A DNA stretch of 64,000 nucleotides. It comes from Rhizobium grahamii. GTDB taxonomy: Bacteria; Pseudomonadota; Alphaproteobacteria; Rhizobiales; Rhizobiaceae. Position numbers and translations under genes: made by a program. Positions within the stretch are counted from its first letter, which is position 1. Each line of letters begins with the position of its first letter. The stretch covers positions 1,438,001 to 1,502,000 of the forward strand of contig NZ_CP043499.1 in NCBI RefSeq assembly GCF_009498215.1, written 5' to 3'. This document shows positions 18,771 to 28,509 of the stretch, piece after piece. The notes below the pieces were generated by a model. That model was not told the origin of the DNA. It ran no database searches and was given only the letters and a program-made list of their open reading frames with translations.

Positions 18771-19556
18771 CTAGCTGTTTTCGGCCGCGGAGATATCTCG
18801 GGCAAGGTCGGGAGAATCGAGGTTGGCTTTGAGAAAAGCCCCGCTTCGTGGAAAATCGACGTGCAAGCTGTGTAACGGGCAGAGCTTCGCGATCGCTTCG
18901 TCGATCTCAAAATCGAGGACATGCCCTCCGACCGCGCGATCGGCCGAGAGGAAATGCAGGTGGAAGCCGGGCACATTGAGATTGCCCGCATAGATTGGCG
19001 TGCGATATCCCGCCAATGTGCCTTCGACATCCGCCAGCATGGATTTCTTTTCCTTTGAAGCGGCGTCCGGAAACTTCGGAAAGGGAGGACGCTGCTCATG
19101 GACAGTGCGCGTAACCACCCTCTTGAAACGCCCATCGATCCGGATTGCCGTAAACAGGTTCACCTCGATCGACTGCATGAGCCGATCGAACACCTCCGCC
19201 TTGGAAGTCGATTGCAACTGCACCGAGGTGCTGGCCTCGAAAAAGGTGACGGCAGCAAAGGGCGTGTTCCAATCGTCTTGCACAATACGTACCGAACCGT
19301 CCGATCTCAGCTGATAGAAAACGCCATCGAGGCCGACCATCTCACCGTCGAGATTGTTGAAGGTGCCGAGGCCGAAATCACCGTGCCGATGTAAATCGCC
19401 ATAGGTTGCCTCGCCGACATACACACCGTCTGCGAGTGCGGAAATCGTCGACGTCTGATAGAGACTGCCGACTTTTCTCGGACTGACTGCCCTGCTGCTG
19501 CCGGCAGGCATTCCAAGGACGCCTCGTCCATTCCTGGCAGACTGTTGATCACTCAT
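18771..19556 (-). CDS. alsD: Acetolactate decarboxylase
   Basis: A 261-residue enzyme converting 2-acetolactate to acetoin. The zinc ligands of the family are visible as His199 and His201 (FHLHFLSADR) and His212 (GGHVLDFE). The start at MSDQQSARNG follows GGAG at a good distance; the frame is open further upstream but without a better site. Together with the downstream acetolactate synthase it makes a complete pyruvate-to-acetoin route. Confidence 0.9.
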   Translation of the reverse strand: MSDQQSARNGRGVLGMPAGSSRAVSPRKVGSLYQTSTISALADGVYVGEATYGDLHRHGDFGLGTFNNLDGEMVGLDGVFYQLRSDGSVRIVQDDWNTPFAAVTFFEASTSVQLQSTSKAEVFDRLMQSIEVNLFTAIRIDGRFKRVVTRTVHEQRPPFPKFPDAASKEKKSMLADVEGTLAGYRTPIYAGNLNVPGFHLHFLSADRAVGGHVLDFEIDEAIAKLCPLHSLHVDFPRSGAFLKANLDSPDLARDISAAENS

Positions 19557-19704
19557 CGAATGCTCCACTATCGTAAGTCGCTCAGTCTTCGGCCACACCA
19601 TTCCGACCGCGCCGAAGGCACGGAGCATCGGCTCGTGAACCACGCTGGCGTCACTTCGAAGGTTGGACCCGCTGTTAGATCCTCAGGATGCTGCGCTACT
19701 CGGC

Positions 19705-20580
19705 CTACGGCACGCCGATTGTTCCGACGAATTCTCTGACGACGGAACAAAACTCCTCGGATTCTTCCATGAACAGGAAGTGTCCCGATGCGGAGAACTC
19801 GACCAACGTCGACCTCGGAATATTCTTGGCGAGAAAGCGACTTGCCCGAGGCGGACACACCCAATCATACCGGCCAAAAAGCACCAGCGCGGGCACCACA
19901 ATTTCCTGCAGTCGAGACCGAACGTCGTAACTTGGGGCAATGTCATGCATGAAGTGCCGCATCATCCCGATGTCAGCGGAACAAAGGTCCAGGAGCTGCG
20001 GGACTCGGTCCATATTGGCGGGTGCAGCGTAGTAGGGCGCCACCTCGGTGAAGAACAACCCGATCGTCTCCGACGTGATTTCTCCGGAAAAGATTCGCCC
20101 AGCCGCCGCCAGGGCATCCGGCGACGCTCGCGATGCCAGCGGCGGAGCGACAGTCCCGCCGTCGTCATCCAACGAGGCGGCCGTCGGGCTGCTGGCGCAT
20201 AGAATGAGGCCGCCGGCGAACGAAGGATACTTCAGCGCGAGATGCAGCGCGACGAAGCCGCCGGCCGAATGTCCAAACACGATGGGCGAGGAAATGCCGA
20301 GGTGTGCGCACAAGGAAACGACGTCATCAGCCATCTGCTCCAGGGTGCAGGTGCCAAGATCCGGTCTGCCCGATCGGCCCTGCCCCCTCAGATCGACAAA
20401 GATGATCTGCGCGACATCCTTGAGCTTGCCGAGATCCGGCCGCAGGTAGGCGTGATCGAAGCCCAGGCCACCGTGCAAGACAACGATGGCGGGCTTGGGG
20501 CTGAGCCGATTTCCCTCAATTGAGAAACCGCTGCCTTCGATATCGAAGAATATTTCTGTGCCGTTTAGTTCAGCGTACAT
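19705..20580 (-). CDS. Alpha/beta hydrolase, proline-iminopeptidase-like
   Basis: A 291-residue alpha/beta-hydrolase fold enzyme: oxyanion motif LHGGLG, nucleophile elbow GHSAGG (Ser near 113), late Asp (FGRYDWVCP) and His (SGHFLFMEE). The sequence style is that of the peptidase S33/proline iminopeptidase group, but the substrate is uncertain. AAGG precedes the ATG. It is the second gene of the operon leading into acetoin synthesis. Confidence 0.82.
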   Translation of the reverse strand: MYAELNGTEIFFDIEGSGFSIEGNRLSPKPAIVVLHGGLGFDHAYLRPDLGKLKDVAQIIFVDLRGQGRSGRPDLGTCTLEQMADDVVSLCAHLGISSPIVFGHSAGGFVALHLALKYPSFAGGLILCASSPTAASLDDDGGTVAPPLASRASPDALAAAGRIFSGEITSETIGLFFTEVAPYYAAPANMDRVPQLLDLCSADIGMMRHFMHDIAPSYDVRSRLQEIVVPALVLFGRYDWVCPPRASRFLAKNIPRSTLVEFSASGHFLFMEESEEFCSVVREFVGTIGVP

Positions 20581-20709
20581 CGCACTGCCTTGTTTTCTGA
20601 AGACCTAGTCGGATTCTGAGGCGAGCAGATCGATCGAAGGTTTCAACGGGCCGGTATCGCATTACACTTGCAACACCGGACTGAACTGATTTTCGACGAC
20701 GGGCAGAGG

Positions 20710-21528
20710 TCACTTCTCGGCGATGTCGGCGAGGAAATCCGTGAGAACGACATTGAAGTCCTCGGGCGCCTGCCAGAATGGCGCATGAGCGCAATTCGGA
20801 ATTCGCACGCAATGCCCGCGCCAGAGGTTTCCGTAGTCCACGCCGTCTATGTAATCGAGATTGACGATCGTATCCTCGGCGCCATTCACCATCGCTGTCG
20901 GTCGGCTTGTCGCTGACAATGTCTGTCGTTGATTGACCCCCTCTCCCTTCGCCGCGGCGGCAAATAGGGTGGCGCGGAACTGAGGGTCCGTTCTTGCGAC
21001 TGCGCTTCGCATAAAGGGTTCGGCGGATGTGCCGAATATCCCCTCGACAAAGCGGGTGATTTCGTCTTGCGAAAGCACGCTTTGGCTGGCGAGGCCACCC
21101 AGGGGCTTTCCTCGAAACCCTTGCCGGATATCGTCGCCAACGGGAGGCGTTCCCACCAGGAGCAACGCAGTCACCAGTTTGGAGCGTGCCAACATCTCGA
21201 TCGTGATATGTCCGCCAAGCGACCACCCGACAATCACGGCACTTTCAACCTGCTTCCGTTCCACCGTTTCCAGCACGGCATCCGCCAACCCCGGGCGTGT
21301 ATACGTCCGGGATGGATCAGCCGCATCGCTTGAATCACCGTGTCCGGGAAGATCGATCGAAATGAACCGGTACTTTTCCGCGAGTGGGCTTCGGAACTGC
21401 TTTCGGAAAACCCGTCGGCACGTCGAGTTGCCGTGAATGAACAACACCGCCTGGCCGTCGCCTTGAGTTTCCTCGACGGCAATAGATGCATGGGACGTCA
21501 CGACTACGCTCTGCAGAGGTTCGCGCAT
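20710..21528 (-). CDS. Alpha/beta hydrolase
   Basis: A 272-residue alpha/beta hydrolase with oxyanion motif FIHGNST, DLPGHGDS, nucleophile elbow GWSLGGH, Asp in NGAEDTIV and the terminal His in NCAHAPFWQAPEDF. It is unrelated in detail to the next hydrolase, so the pair is not a simple duplication. It heads the minus-strand set that ends with acetolactate synthase. Substrate unknown. Confidence 0.82.
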   Translation of the reverse strand: MREPLQSVVVTSHASIAVEETQGDGQAVLFIHGNSTCRRVFRKQFRSPLAEKYRFISIDLPGHGDSSDAADPSRTYTRPGLADAVLETVERKQVESAVIVGWSLGGHITIEMLARSKLVTALLLVGTPPVGDDIRQGFRGKPLGGLASQSVLSQDEITRFVEGIFGTSAEPFMRSAVARTDPQFRATLFAAAAKGEGVNQRQTLSATSRPTAMVNGAEDTIVNLDYIDGVDYGNLWRGHCVRIPNCAHAPFWQAPEDFNVVLTDFLADIAEK

Positions 21529-21624
21529 TTCATTTCCACTTTCGATGGGATTGGCTGGTTGGCTTGGGAGACCGCGGGGCGATGCCTGTCCGCGGGCCCC
21601 GAATGGGCAGTTAAGGGAGCCAGC

Positions 21625-22338
21625 CTATTGCCAGGCTCCGTTCGGCAATTGCCCATGATACGGAGTGTCGCGGCAGTCACCCCACGGTCCCAACCAGAAG
21701 CCCGGAGGGCACGCGCTCGGAGTATAATAGGGATCATAATAGGACGGCGCTGCGTAGACCGGATGCGGCGAACGAGCCAGGTGCGCGGCAGCGACAGCAC
21801 CCGTTGCAAGGCCAAGCCCGTACCAACCCGCATTGTTCCAGCCGTGCCAATGATCGACAAAAAGCGCGGCGGGTCCGCTCGCACCGTTCAGGCTTCCCTC
21901 AAGCACAGTGACATCGAAGGTCAGCGTATCGCCTGCGAGCGCGGCGGACTTCAGAGTTACGACTGCATCACTGATATCGGATCCACCATTCAGCACCGAG
22001 ATCGTCGCGTTCGGCGGGTCCACAGCGAAACTGTCGGGTCCTTGGTCCCATTGCTTGATGAGGTCTTCCGTCGAAAGGTGGCCGGCTGCCTGGGTGGGCC
22101 TGTCTGCGAAGACGATCGAGTTTGGGGACACGCCGGTCAAGATGAGCTTGGTCCCTTCCAGCTTCGCCGCTTTTGAATTGATCACGAGCAGCGATGCCGC
22201 GGGCTCCTGTCGAGACGTCTGACCGACGATCTTCTGCGCGGGGATCTTGGTGGAGCGCTCATTCTCCATCGCCAGCGCATCCGAGGCGATAAGCCCAAAC
22301 GAAATGAGCGCCAAACAAACTGCTGATTTCATTCTCAT
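21625..22338 (-). CDS. Secreted protein with Cys/Gly/Pro-rich C-terminal motif
   Basis: A 237-residue exported protein: signal peptide MRMKSAVCLALISFGLIASDALA, a beta-rich middle region, and a low-complexity Tyr/Pro region ending in CPPGFWLGPWGDCRDTPYHG. That ending resembles the short CPPG-HLGP--C modules found in small rhizobial exported proteins (GCG_CRPN-like). The enzymatic function, if any, is unknown. Confidence 0.65.
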   Translation of the reverse strand: MRMKSAVCLALISFGLIASDALAMENERSTKIPAQKIVGQTSRQEPAASLLVINSKAAKLEGTKLILTGVSPNSIVFADRPTQAAGHLSTEDLIKQWDQGPDSFAVDPPNATISVLNGGSDISDAVVTLKSAALAGDTLTFDVTVLEGSLNGASGPAALFVDHWHGWNNAGWYGLGLATGAVAAAHLARSPHPVYAAPSYYDPYYTPSACPPGFWLGPWGDCRDTPYHGQLPNGAWQ

Positions 22339-22380
22339 CGAAATTCTTTCTGCGGGTCTGCTGCGAGCGCGTCAGCTGGG

Positions 22381-22406
22381 GTGCGTGGACAGGTCTGCCC
22401 ACGCAC
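22381..22406 (-). terminator. Hairpin downstream of oxalate decarboxylase
   Basis: A perfect 8-bp inverted repeat (GTGCGTGG / CCACGCAC) with a 10-base loop. A second small palindrome, GACTTT-ATA-AAAGTC, sits just before it at 22410-22424. Both follow the oxalate decarboxylase stop codon. No T-run follows. Confidence 0.4.
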
Positions 22407-22455
22407 TCTGACTTTATAAAAGTCCGCCAACGGTCGCCTTATGGATCACGTGCGA

Positions 22456-23592
22456 TCAACGTACGACGGCTTCGCGGGTTTGGCGCAAGGCTTTCATCAC
22501 GGTCTCGTTGAGGTTCAGATGGCCCTGAACGAGATCGGGTGGCGTCAATGCCATCCATCGGTTCAGCGACACATCCGTGCAGAGACGGCTATTGAAAACG
22601 TTGACTACCTTCACCGGTGTGGTGCCGGTGTTCTCGATGTAGTGGCCTAGGGTGCGCGGCACGAAGCCGACGTCGCCGGCGCGATAGTTGAAGGTTCGCG
22701 CCTTCGATGTGGCATCGAAAACCGTCATTCGCGCTTCGCCTTCGATGTAGTACTGCCACTCGTCTGCATCCGGATGCCAATGCATCTCCCGCATGCCGCC
22801 CGGCTCGATCTCGATGATGAGCGCAGACAGCGTCGTTACCGGGAAATTGTGGGCATCGATCGTCTTGACGGACCCGCCTGTGTACCGGGCGGCCGGAATT
22901 TCGGACGAATGGAAGACATAGGACAATGGCGGCGGACTATTGGGCAAAAGGCCACGCACGGCATCGAGCGGTGCCGGCACTGGGAGCCGGAAGATGTATT
23001 TCTCCGATTTCGGAATGTCGGCGAAATTCTCGCTGGCGACGCCGAAATTCTTTGCAAGGACGCTCGGCGGAGTGTGAGCCATGTATTCGGTGATCAGCAG
23101 TGTCTCGTTCTCGGAGAAGTTGCCGTCGTCGAACACAAGAAGGAATTCGGTTCCTTCTTCGAGGCCCTGGATCGAGTGCGGCACACCGGCGGGCACGAGC
23201 CAGACGTCGCCCGGCTTGAGATCGTCGATCGAGAGGTTTCCTTCCGGATCAACGATGGTAAGGCGAGCGGTACCCTGCAGGATGTAGGCCCACTCGGCTT
23301 CTTTGTGCCAATGCAGTTCCCGAACCACGCCAGGGCCGAGGCGCATGTTCACGCCGGCCATGCTCTTGGCAACCGGAAACTCGCGCACGGTCACCTCGCG
23401 CGCCCAGCCACCATCCTCAAGACGGTTGTGCGCCATCGCGAACGGGAATCTCAGGTTCGGCAACGAACCGTTGTCTGTTTCCGGCGGGATCAGAATGTCG
23501 GGGTTCTGCAGATCGAGCTCGATGTTGCGAGGACCGGGATCATCCGCGCCCCTGGTGCCACGGATCGGTTGAATGGTTTCGTGCTTGTTCAT
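22456..23592 (-). CDS. oxdC: Oxalate decarboxylase, bicupin
   Basis: A 378-residue double-cupin enzyme. Manganese ligands in the first cupin are His94, His96, Glu100 and His139; in the second, His271, His273, Glu278 and His317. The flexible lid of the first cupin reads Ser160-Glu161-Asn162-Glu163-Thr164, keeping the Glu needed for decarboxylation of oxalate to formate and CO2 rather than oxidation. There is no Sec signal, so it is probably cytoplasmic. GAGGA precedes the start. The upstream region has a hairpin and a copy of the TAAAC-N3-(G/T)GTATAGAT element. Confidence 0.92.
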   Translation of the reverse strand: MNKHETIQPIRGTRGADDPGPRNIELDLQNPDILIPPETDNGSLPNLRFPFAMAHNRLEDGGWAREVTVREFPVAKSMAGVNMRLGPGVVRELHWHKEAEWAYILQGTARLTIVDPEGNLSIDDLKPGDVWLVPAGVPHSIQGLEEGTEFLLVFDDGNFSENETLLITEYMAHTPPSVLAKNFGVASENFADIPKSEKYIFRLPVPAPLDAVRGLLPNSPPPLSYVFHSSEIPAARYTGGSVKTIDAHNFPVTTLSALIIEIEPGGMREMHWHPDADEWQYYIEGEARMTVFDATSKARTFNYRAGDVGFVPRTLGHYIENTGTTPVKVVNVFNSRLCTDVSLNRWMALTPPDLVQGHLNLNETVMKALRQTREAVVR

Positions 23593-23730
23593 TTGGAATC
23601 CTCTGATTTTACGGTCTTTGGCGATGACCTAGGCCGCGAGGGCACGGGTTCTTGGCTCCAGGAGAGCCTCTGTAGCTCCACTGCAGGACAAGTCGCGGTC
23701 GGATCTCGATTTCAATAAGTCGTGCATCGC

Positions 23731-23755
23731 CCAACCCGTCTATGATCCGGGTTGG
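23731..23755. repeat. Perfect 8-bp inverted repeat upstream of oxdC
   Basis: CCAACCCG and CGGGTTGG flank a 9-base spacer. It lies in the 5' leader of oxdC, between the gene and its putative promoter, so it could be an operator or an mRNA hairpin. Confidence 0.5.
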
Positions 23756-23805
23756 CATCGTTATGTATCGACGATGAGAAGGTAATTCGGCGGGCTACGA
23801 ACCGC

Positions 23806-23822
23806 ATCTATACAAAGGTTTA
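23806..23822 (-). promoter_or_regulatory. TAAAC-N3-TGTATAGAT element facing oxdC
   Basis: The minus strand reads TAAACCTTTGTATAGAT, 213 bases before the oxdC start. TATAGAT could serve as a -10 box and TAAAC as an activator-contact half. The distance implies a long leader. Confidence 0.4.
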
Positions 23823-24077
23823 GACGCATTAGATCGATGGATCATGACTACGTTTTCGCAGAATTGACGTTTATCAAGGCACGCTCTTGCAGCGCCTTCG
23901 GTCATCCAGGCGGACATGCGCTTTTGTCTCTGCGGTCGGCGTATGTTCTAGTCATCGACACCGATCTCTATCCCGCATGCCGCGGCCCACGTCGAGGCAA
24001 TTGCACATCCGATAACTCTCGATCTATTGCAAATAGTCTTGGCTGATTGCTCGGATACGCCTTCGTCCGGTGTCGCC

Positions 24078-24094
24078 TAAACCTAGGTATAGAT
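24078..24094 (+). promoter_or_regulatory. TAAAC-N3-GGTATAGAT element facing the RND pump genes
   Basis: The plus strand reads TAAACCTAGGTATAGAT, 57 bases before the adaptor ATG, a distance expected for a promoter -10/activator region. Confidence 0.45.
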
Positions 24095-24151
24095 GCCAGT
24101 TCTTTCCGTCGCGAATAACATCTTCGGAGCTGTTATCGACGGAGAATTTTG

Positions 24152-25327
24152 ATGCTGACTGCTCCGAGAATAGTTTTCCGGCACTCCCTGATAAAGGCTG
24201 CCACGACCCTCTTGATATGCGGCGCACCAGCGTGCGGTTTTATCGCTGAGCCCTCCATTGCGGCCGACAGCGCTGCGGCGGGCCCAGCCACCGTTCCGGT
24301 TCAAGTCGCCAGTCCTGTGATCGACGACGTTCCAATCTATCTGGATGGCTTGGGCGCCGTTCAGGCGTTCAACACTGTCACGGTCAAGTCTCGCGTCGAC
24401 GGAGAGTTACAAAGCGTCAATTTCATCGAGGGACAGTACGTGAAGAAGGGCGATCTGCTTGCGGTCATCGACCCTCGTCCATACCAGGCCGCAATCGATC
24501 AGGCGGTGGCCAAGATTCAACAGGACGAAGCCGATCTGGCGAACGCCAGGTTTCTGCTCGGCAAGGACCAGAAGCTCTCGGAACAGGGCATCACGACGCA
24601 AGAGACACTTGAGGCGCAGGAGAGCCAGGTGAACCAGCTGGTCGCGCAGCTCGCCCAGGACAAGGCTGCCAAAGCTGCGGCCGATATTTCGCTTTCCTAC
24701 ACGCAGATAACATCGCCGATCGACGGGCGTACAGGCATTCGTCTGATCGATGCTGGCAATCAGATCCAGACCACGGATGCCGGCGGCATCGTCGTGGTGA
24801 CCGAGATGCAACCGATCTCGGTCATTTCGACGCTCAGAGAGGACGATCTGCCGTCCGTTCAGCAAGCGCAGAAACAAGGGTCTGTCGAGGTCGAGGCGCT
24901 CAGCAGCGACAAGTCGACCAAGCTGGCCACCGGCCACCTTTCCCTGATCGACAATGAGATCGATCAATCCAGCGGCACAATCCGCATCAAGTCGGAATTC
25001 CAGAATCCTGATAACGCATTGTGGCCCGGCCAGTTCGTCACGCTCAGGCTCCGGGACCGAACACTGTCAGGCGCGCTGACGGTGCCGTCATCTGCTCTCC
25101 AGAGGGGAGAGGACGGCTTCTACGTCTACGTCGTCAACCCAGACTCCACGGTTTCGGTCCGACAGGTCTCTCCCGGGCCGATTGAAGACGGCAAGGCTGC
25201 CATCACCACCGGGCTGGCAGCGTCCGACAAGGTCGTAACGCAGGGACAGTACCGGCTGCAGGAAGGAACGAAGGTTTCCTTCACTCCCATCCAATCTTCT
25301 ACAATCTCCGCAAGCAAGGTGAACTAG
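24152..25327 (+). CDS. RND efflux periplasmic adaptor subunit (MdtA-like)
   Basis: A 391-residue membrane fusion protein. An N-terminal signal/anchor segment is followed by a biotinyl-lipoyl half (VKSRVDGELQSVNFIEGQYVKKGDLLAVIDPRPY), a helical hairpin (about 100-165), the second lipoyl half (ITSPIDGRTGIRLIDAGNQI), and a beta-barrel domain. It should bridge the inner-membrane RND pump and an outer-membrane channel. GGAG precedes the ATG; an adjacent TTG is not used. The pump gene begins three bases after its stop. No TolC-like gene is nearby. Confidence 0.9.
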   Translation: MLTAPRIVFRHSLIKAATTLLICGAPACGFIAEPSIAADSAAAGPATVPVQVASPVIDDVPIYLDGLGAVQAFNTVTVKSRVDGELQSVNFIEGQYVKKGDLLAVIDPRPYQAAIDQAVAKIQQDEADLANARFLLGKDQKLSEQGITTQETLEAQESQVNQLVAQLAQDKAAKAAADISLSYTQITSPIDGRTGIRLIDAGNQIQTTDAGGIVVVTEMQPISVISTLREDDLPSVQQAQKQGSVEVEALSSDKSTKLATGHLSLIDNEIDQSSGTIRIKSEFQNPDNALWPGQFVTLRLRDRTLSGALTVPSSALQRGEDGFYVYVVNPDSTVSVRQVSPGPIEDGKAAITTGLAASDKVVTQGQYRLQEGTKVSFTPIQSSTISASKVN

Positions 25328-25330
25328 CCG

Positions 25331-28300
25331 ATGTCGATCAGCTCTTGGTTCATTCAAAGGCCTATCGCGACCTCGCTGTTGATGGCCGGACTTTTCGCTG
25401 TGGGGGTTGCAGCATATCCGTTGCTGCCGGTTGCCCCCCTGCCCCAGGTCGATTTTCCGACGATCCAGGTTTCGACGCAGCTTCCGGGCGCGGATCCCAA
25501 GACCATGGCGTCTTCGGTGACACAGCCACTGGAACGACAGTTCGGGCAAATTCCCGGCGTCACCCAGATGACGTCAAGCAGCACGCTTGGAAGCAGCTCG
25601 ATTACCCTTCAGTTTGACCTGTCTCGCAATATTGACGGCGCCGCTCAGGATGTCCAAACGGCCATCAACGCTGCCGGCGGCCAACTCCCTACAAATCTTC
25701 CGTCACCGCCGACCTATCGCAAGGTAAATCCAGCCGACCCACCGGTCATGGTCCTCGCTCTCACCTCGGATACGGCACCCCTGACGCAGGTGGATGACTT
25801 CTCCGAAAGCATCCTTTCACAACACATCAGCCAGCTCAGCGGCGTTTCGCAGGTTCTGGTGTTTGGTCAGCAAAAGCCAGCCGTGCGGCTGCAGATCGAG
25901 CCACACAAGATTGCCGAGCTTGGGCTGGGGCTGGAAGACGTTCGGACAGCAGCGATCGGTCTTACGGTCGACGCTCCCAAGGGCAGCATACAGGGCAAAG
26001 AGCGAACCTACACCGTCTACGACAACGATCAGATCCTTCAGGCCGCTCCCTGGAACGACGCGATCATTGCCTACAGGAACGGCGCACCAGTTCGCATCCG
26101 GGACATCGGGCAGGCCGTCGATGCCGCAGAAAACACGCAGCTCGCGGCCTGGTCGAATGGAAAGCCCGCCATCCTGCTCGCGGTATTCAAGCTACCGGGT
26201 GCCAACGTTATCGACACGGTCGAGCAAATCAAAGCCGAACTGCCGGGCCTTCAGGCGCTTGCTCCAGCTGATATTCATCTCGACATTCTGAGCGACAGGA
26301 CGGTTACCATCCGGGCGTCGGTGCTCGATGTCGAGAAGACGCTGATGATCACCGTCGCTCTGGTGGTGGCCGTGATTTTCATCTTCCTTCGAAGCTTCTG
26401 GGCAACGGTCATCCCCAGCGTAACGGTACCGCTGGCGCTCATGGCGACCCTTGCGCTGATGTATGTCGCCGGCTTCAGCCTCGACAATCTCTCGCTGATG
26501 GGTCTGAGCATTGCGGTCGGCTTTGTGGTCGATGATGCAATCGTCATGATCGAAAACATTCAGCGGCACATGGAAATGGGAAAGACGCCGTTTCAAGCCG
26601 CGCTTGATGGAGCCGGTGAGATCGGTTTCACGATCATTTCCATCAGCATTTCGCTCGTCGCGGTCTTCATCCCCTTGTTGCTTATGGGAGGAATCGTGGG
26701 TGAACTGTTGAGGGAGCTTGCGATCACCGTCACGATGACCATCGTCGTTTCGGCTCTCATTTCTCTGACGATCACCCCGACGATGAGCTCGCGTTTTTTG
26801 AAACCCGAGAACAAGGCAGCGCATGGCCGAGCTTATTTGCTCTTCGAACGCGGTTTCGATCATTTGCTGTCTGGCTATCGGCGATCGCTGGACATAGCAC
26901 TGCGCCATCATCGCATTACCTTTGCGGTCTTCCTCGCGTCGCTCGGTGCAACGGCATTTGTATTCGTCCAGATTCCCAAGGGCTTCTTCCCGACGCAGGA
27001 TACCGGCCTGATTACGGGCGTCCTTGAAGCCTCGCAGGACATATCCTTCAAGAAGATGTCGCAGCTTCAGCTTGAAGCCGACCGGATCGTCCGAAGTGAT
27101 CCGGCGATCGCCACCGTCGGCATGCAGGTTGGCGGCGGCGGTGGGTCGACGCTCAACGTCAGCCGTATGTTCATCACGCTGAAGCCGCTCGATGAGCGAG
27201 ACGCGTCGGCGACCGGCATCATCGAACGACTGCGTCCGAAGCTGGCGCGGCTGGAGGGCGCGCAGCTCTTTCTGCAGGCGGCCCAGGATATCAACGTTGG
27301 AGGACGAAGCGCCCCGACGCAATTCCAGTATACCCTCCAGGACGGCAATCCGGCGGAGTTGAACGAGTGGGCCGACAAGCTCCTGTCCAAGTTCAAGACC
27401 CTTCCTGAACTCGCCGACGTTGCGACCGACCAGCAGAACGGCGGGGCCACTGTGACTTTGCAAATCGATCGAGACCAAGCCTCTCGTTTCGGCATTCCGC
27501 CTCAGCTGATCGACAGCACGCTTGATGACGCTTTCGGTCAGCGGCAGATCACCCAGTATTTCACGGATCTCAACAGCTACCATGTCGTGCTCGAGGTGGC
27601 TCCGGAGTTTCAGCATTCGCCAAGCGCGCTGGATGACCTCTATCTTAAATCACCGCTGACCGGGCAGCAGGTTCCGCTGAACCAGTTGGTAAAGCAAACG
27701 ACCGAGCCCAATGCCGCGCTTGCCGTAAATCACCAGAGCCAGTTTCCATCGGTGACGCTGTCTTTCAATCTCTCGAAGGGCACCGCTCTCAGCCAGGCTG
27801 TTGCGGCGATTTCTCGGGCGGAACACGAGTTGAACAAGCCCCCGACGCTTATCGGCACGTTCCAGGGCAACGCTCAGGCCTATCAATCCTCGCTGGCTAC
27901 CGAACCTCTCCTCGTGTTCGCCGCCATTGTGGTGATCTACCTGATCCTTGGCGTCCTCTATGAAAGCTACCTGCATCCGCTGACGATTCTGTCCACCCTG
28001 CCATCGGCGGGATTGGGTGCGCTTACAATGCTCTGGCTGTTCGGGTTCGACTTCACGGTGATTGCACTCATCGGCGTCATCCTCCTCATCGGCATCGTGA
28101 AGAAGAACGGCATCATGATCGTGGATTTCGCGATCGAAGCCGAGCGGCAATCTGGGCTGTCACCCCACGACGCTATTCGTGAAGCATGCCTCTTGCGGTT
28201 TCGACCGATTATCATGACAACCGCGGCCGCCATACTTGCGGGGATACCGCTTATGTTGGGACACGGAACCGGATCGGAGCTCCGCCAGCCTCTGGGCTAC

Positions 28301-28438
28301 TCCATCGTCGGCGGTCTGCTGATCAGCCAGTTGATGACGCTCTACACGACGCCAGTCGTCTATCTCTATCTCGAGCAGCTGAGTTCGATGTTTAGACGGC
28401 ACAGATCAGTGGAGACTCCCACAGAAGCCGCCCAATAG
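25331..28438 (+). CDS. RND multidrug efflux permease (AcrB/MdtBC family)
   Basis: A 1035-residue inner-membrane proton antiporter of normal family length, with twelve membrane helices in two repeats and two large periplasmic loops. The paired aspartates of the proton relay are in helix 4 (GFVVDDAIVMIENI, near residue 400), and helix 10 has the matching Lys (VKKNGIMIVDFA). The sequence PIATSLLMAGLFAVGVAAYPLLPVAPLPQVDFPTI is typical of the MdtB/MdtC group. Unlike E. coli mdtABC there is one pump gene, so it is probably homotrimeric. Substrates are unknown. Confidence 0.93.
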   Translation: MSISSWFIQRPIATSLLMAGLFAVGVAAYPLLPVAPLPQVDFPTIQVSTQLPGADPKTMASSVTQPLERQFGQIPGVTQMTSSSTLGSSSITLQFDLSRNIDGAAQDVQTAINAAGGQLPTNLPSPPTYRKVNPADPPVMVLALTSDTAPLTQVDDFSESILSQHISQLSGVSQVLVFGQQKPAVRLQIEPHKIAELGLGLEDVRTAAIGLTVDAPKGSIQGKERTYTVYDNDQILQAAPWNDAIIAYRNGAPVRIRDIGQAVDAAENTQLAAWSNGKPAILLAVFKLPGANVIDTVEQIKAELPGLQALAPADIHLDILSDRTVTIRASVLDVEKTLMITVALVVAVIFIFLRSFWATVIPSVTVPLALMATLALMYVAGFSLDNLSLMGLSIAVGFVVDDAIVMIENIQRHMEMGKTPFQAALDGAGEIGFTIISISISLVAVFIPLLLMGGIVGELLRELAITVTMTIVVSALISLTITPTMSSRFLKPENKAAHGRAYLLFERGFDHLLSGYRRSLDIALRHHRITFAVFLASLGATAFVFVQIPKGFFPTQDTGLITGVLEASQDISFKKMSQLQLEADRIVRSDPAIATVGMQVGGGGGSTLNVSRMFITLKPLDERDASATGIIERLRPKLARLEGAQLFLQAAQDINVGGRSAPTQFQYTLQDGNPAELNEWADKLLSKFKTLPELADVATDQQNGGATVTLQIDRDQASRFGIPPQLIDSTLDDAFGQRQITQYFTDLNSYHVVLEVAPEFQHSPSALDDLYLKSPLTGQQVPLNQLVKQTTEPNAALAVNHQSQFPSVTLSFNLSKGTALSQAVAAISRAEHELNKPPTLIGTFQGNAQAYQSSLATEPLLVFAAIVVIYLILGVLYESYLHPLTILSTLPSAGLGALTMLWLFGFDFTVIALIGVILLIGIVKKNGIMIVDFAIEAERQSGLSPHDAIREACLLRFRPIIMTTAAAILAGIPLMLGHGTGSELRQPLGYSIVGGLLISQLMTLYTTPVVYLYLEQLSSMFRRHRSVETPTEAAQ

Positions 28439-28509
28439 CGAAGGCGCGCAGCCGCCCCTAGGCCAACAACGCGTCAATCCGTTTCCTCGTTTTCCCGGAG
28501 ACCTACGAA

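Larger units (their letters stand above)
23593..24151. other. Divergent regulatory region between oxdC and the RND pump
   Basis: No gene is convincing in this 559-base stretch. It contains the 23731-23755 hairpin and two divergently oriented copies of the TAAAC-N3-(G/T)GTATAGAT element, one facing each gene. That arrangement suggests a shared regulator. Confidence 0.55.

Noticed and set aside
23837..24046. Small open frame in the oxdC/RND spacer
   Set aside because: It has no ribosome site or recognisable motif and lies in a stretch that looks regulatory.
26192..27616. A 474-residue open frame antisense to the RND pump gene
   Set aside because: It encodes a charged, low-complexity product with no domain and lies wholly inside a conserved gene.
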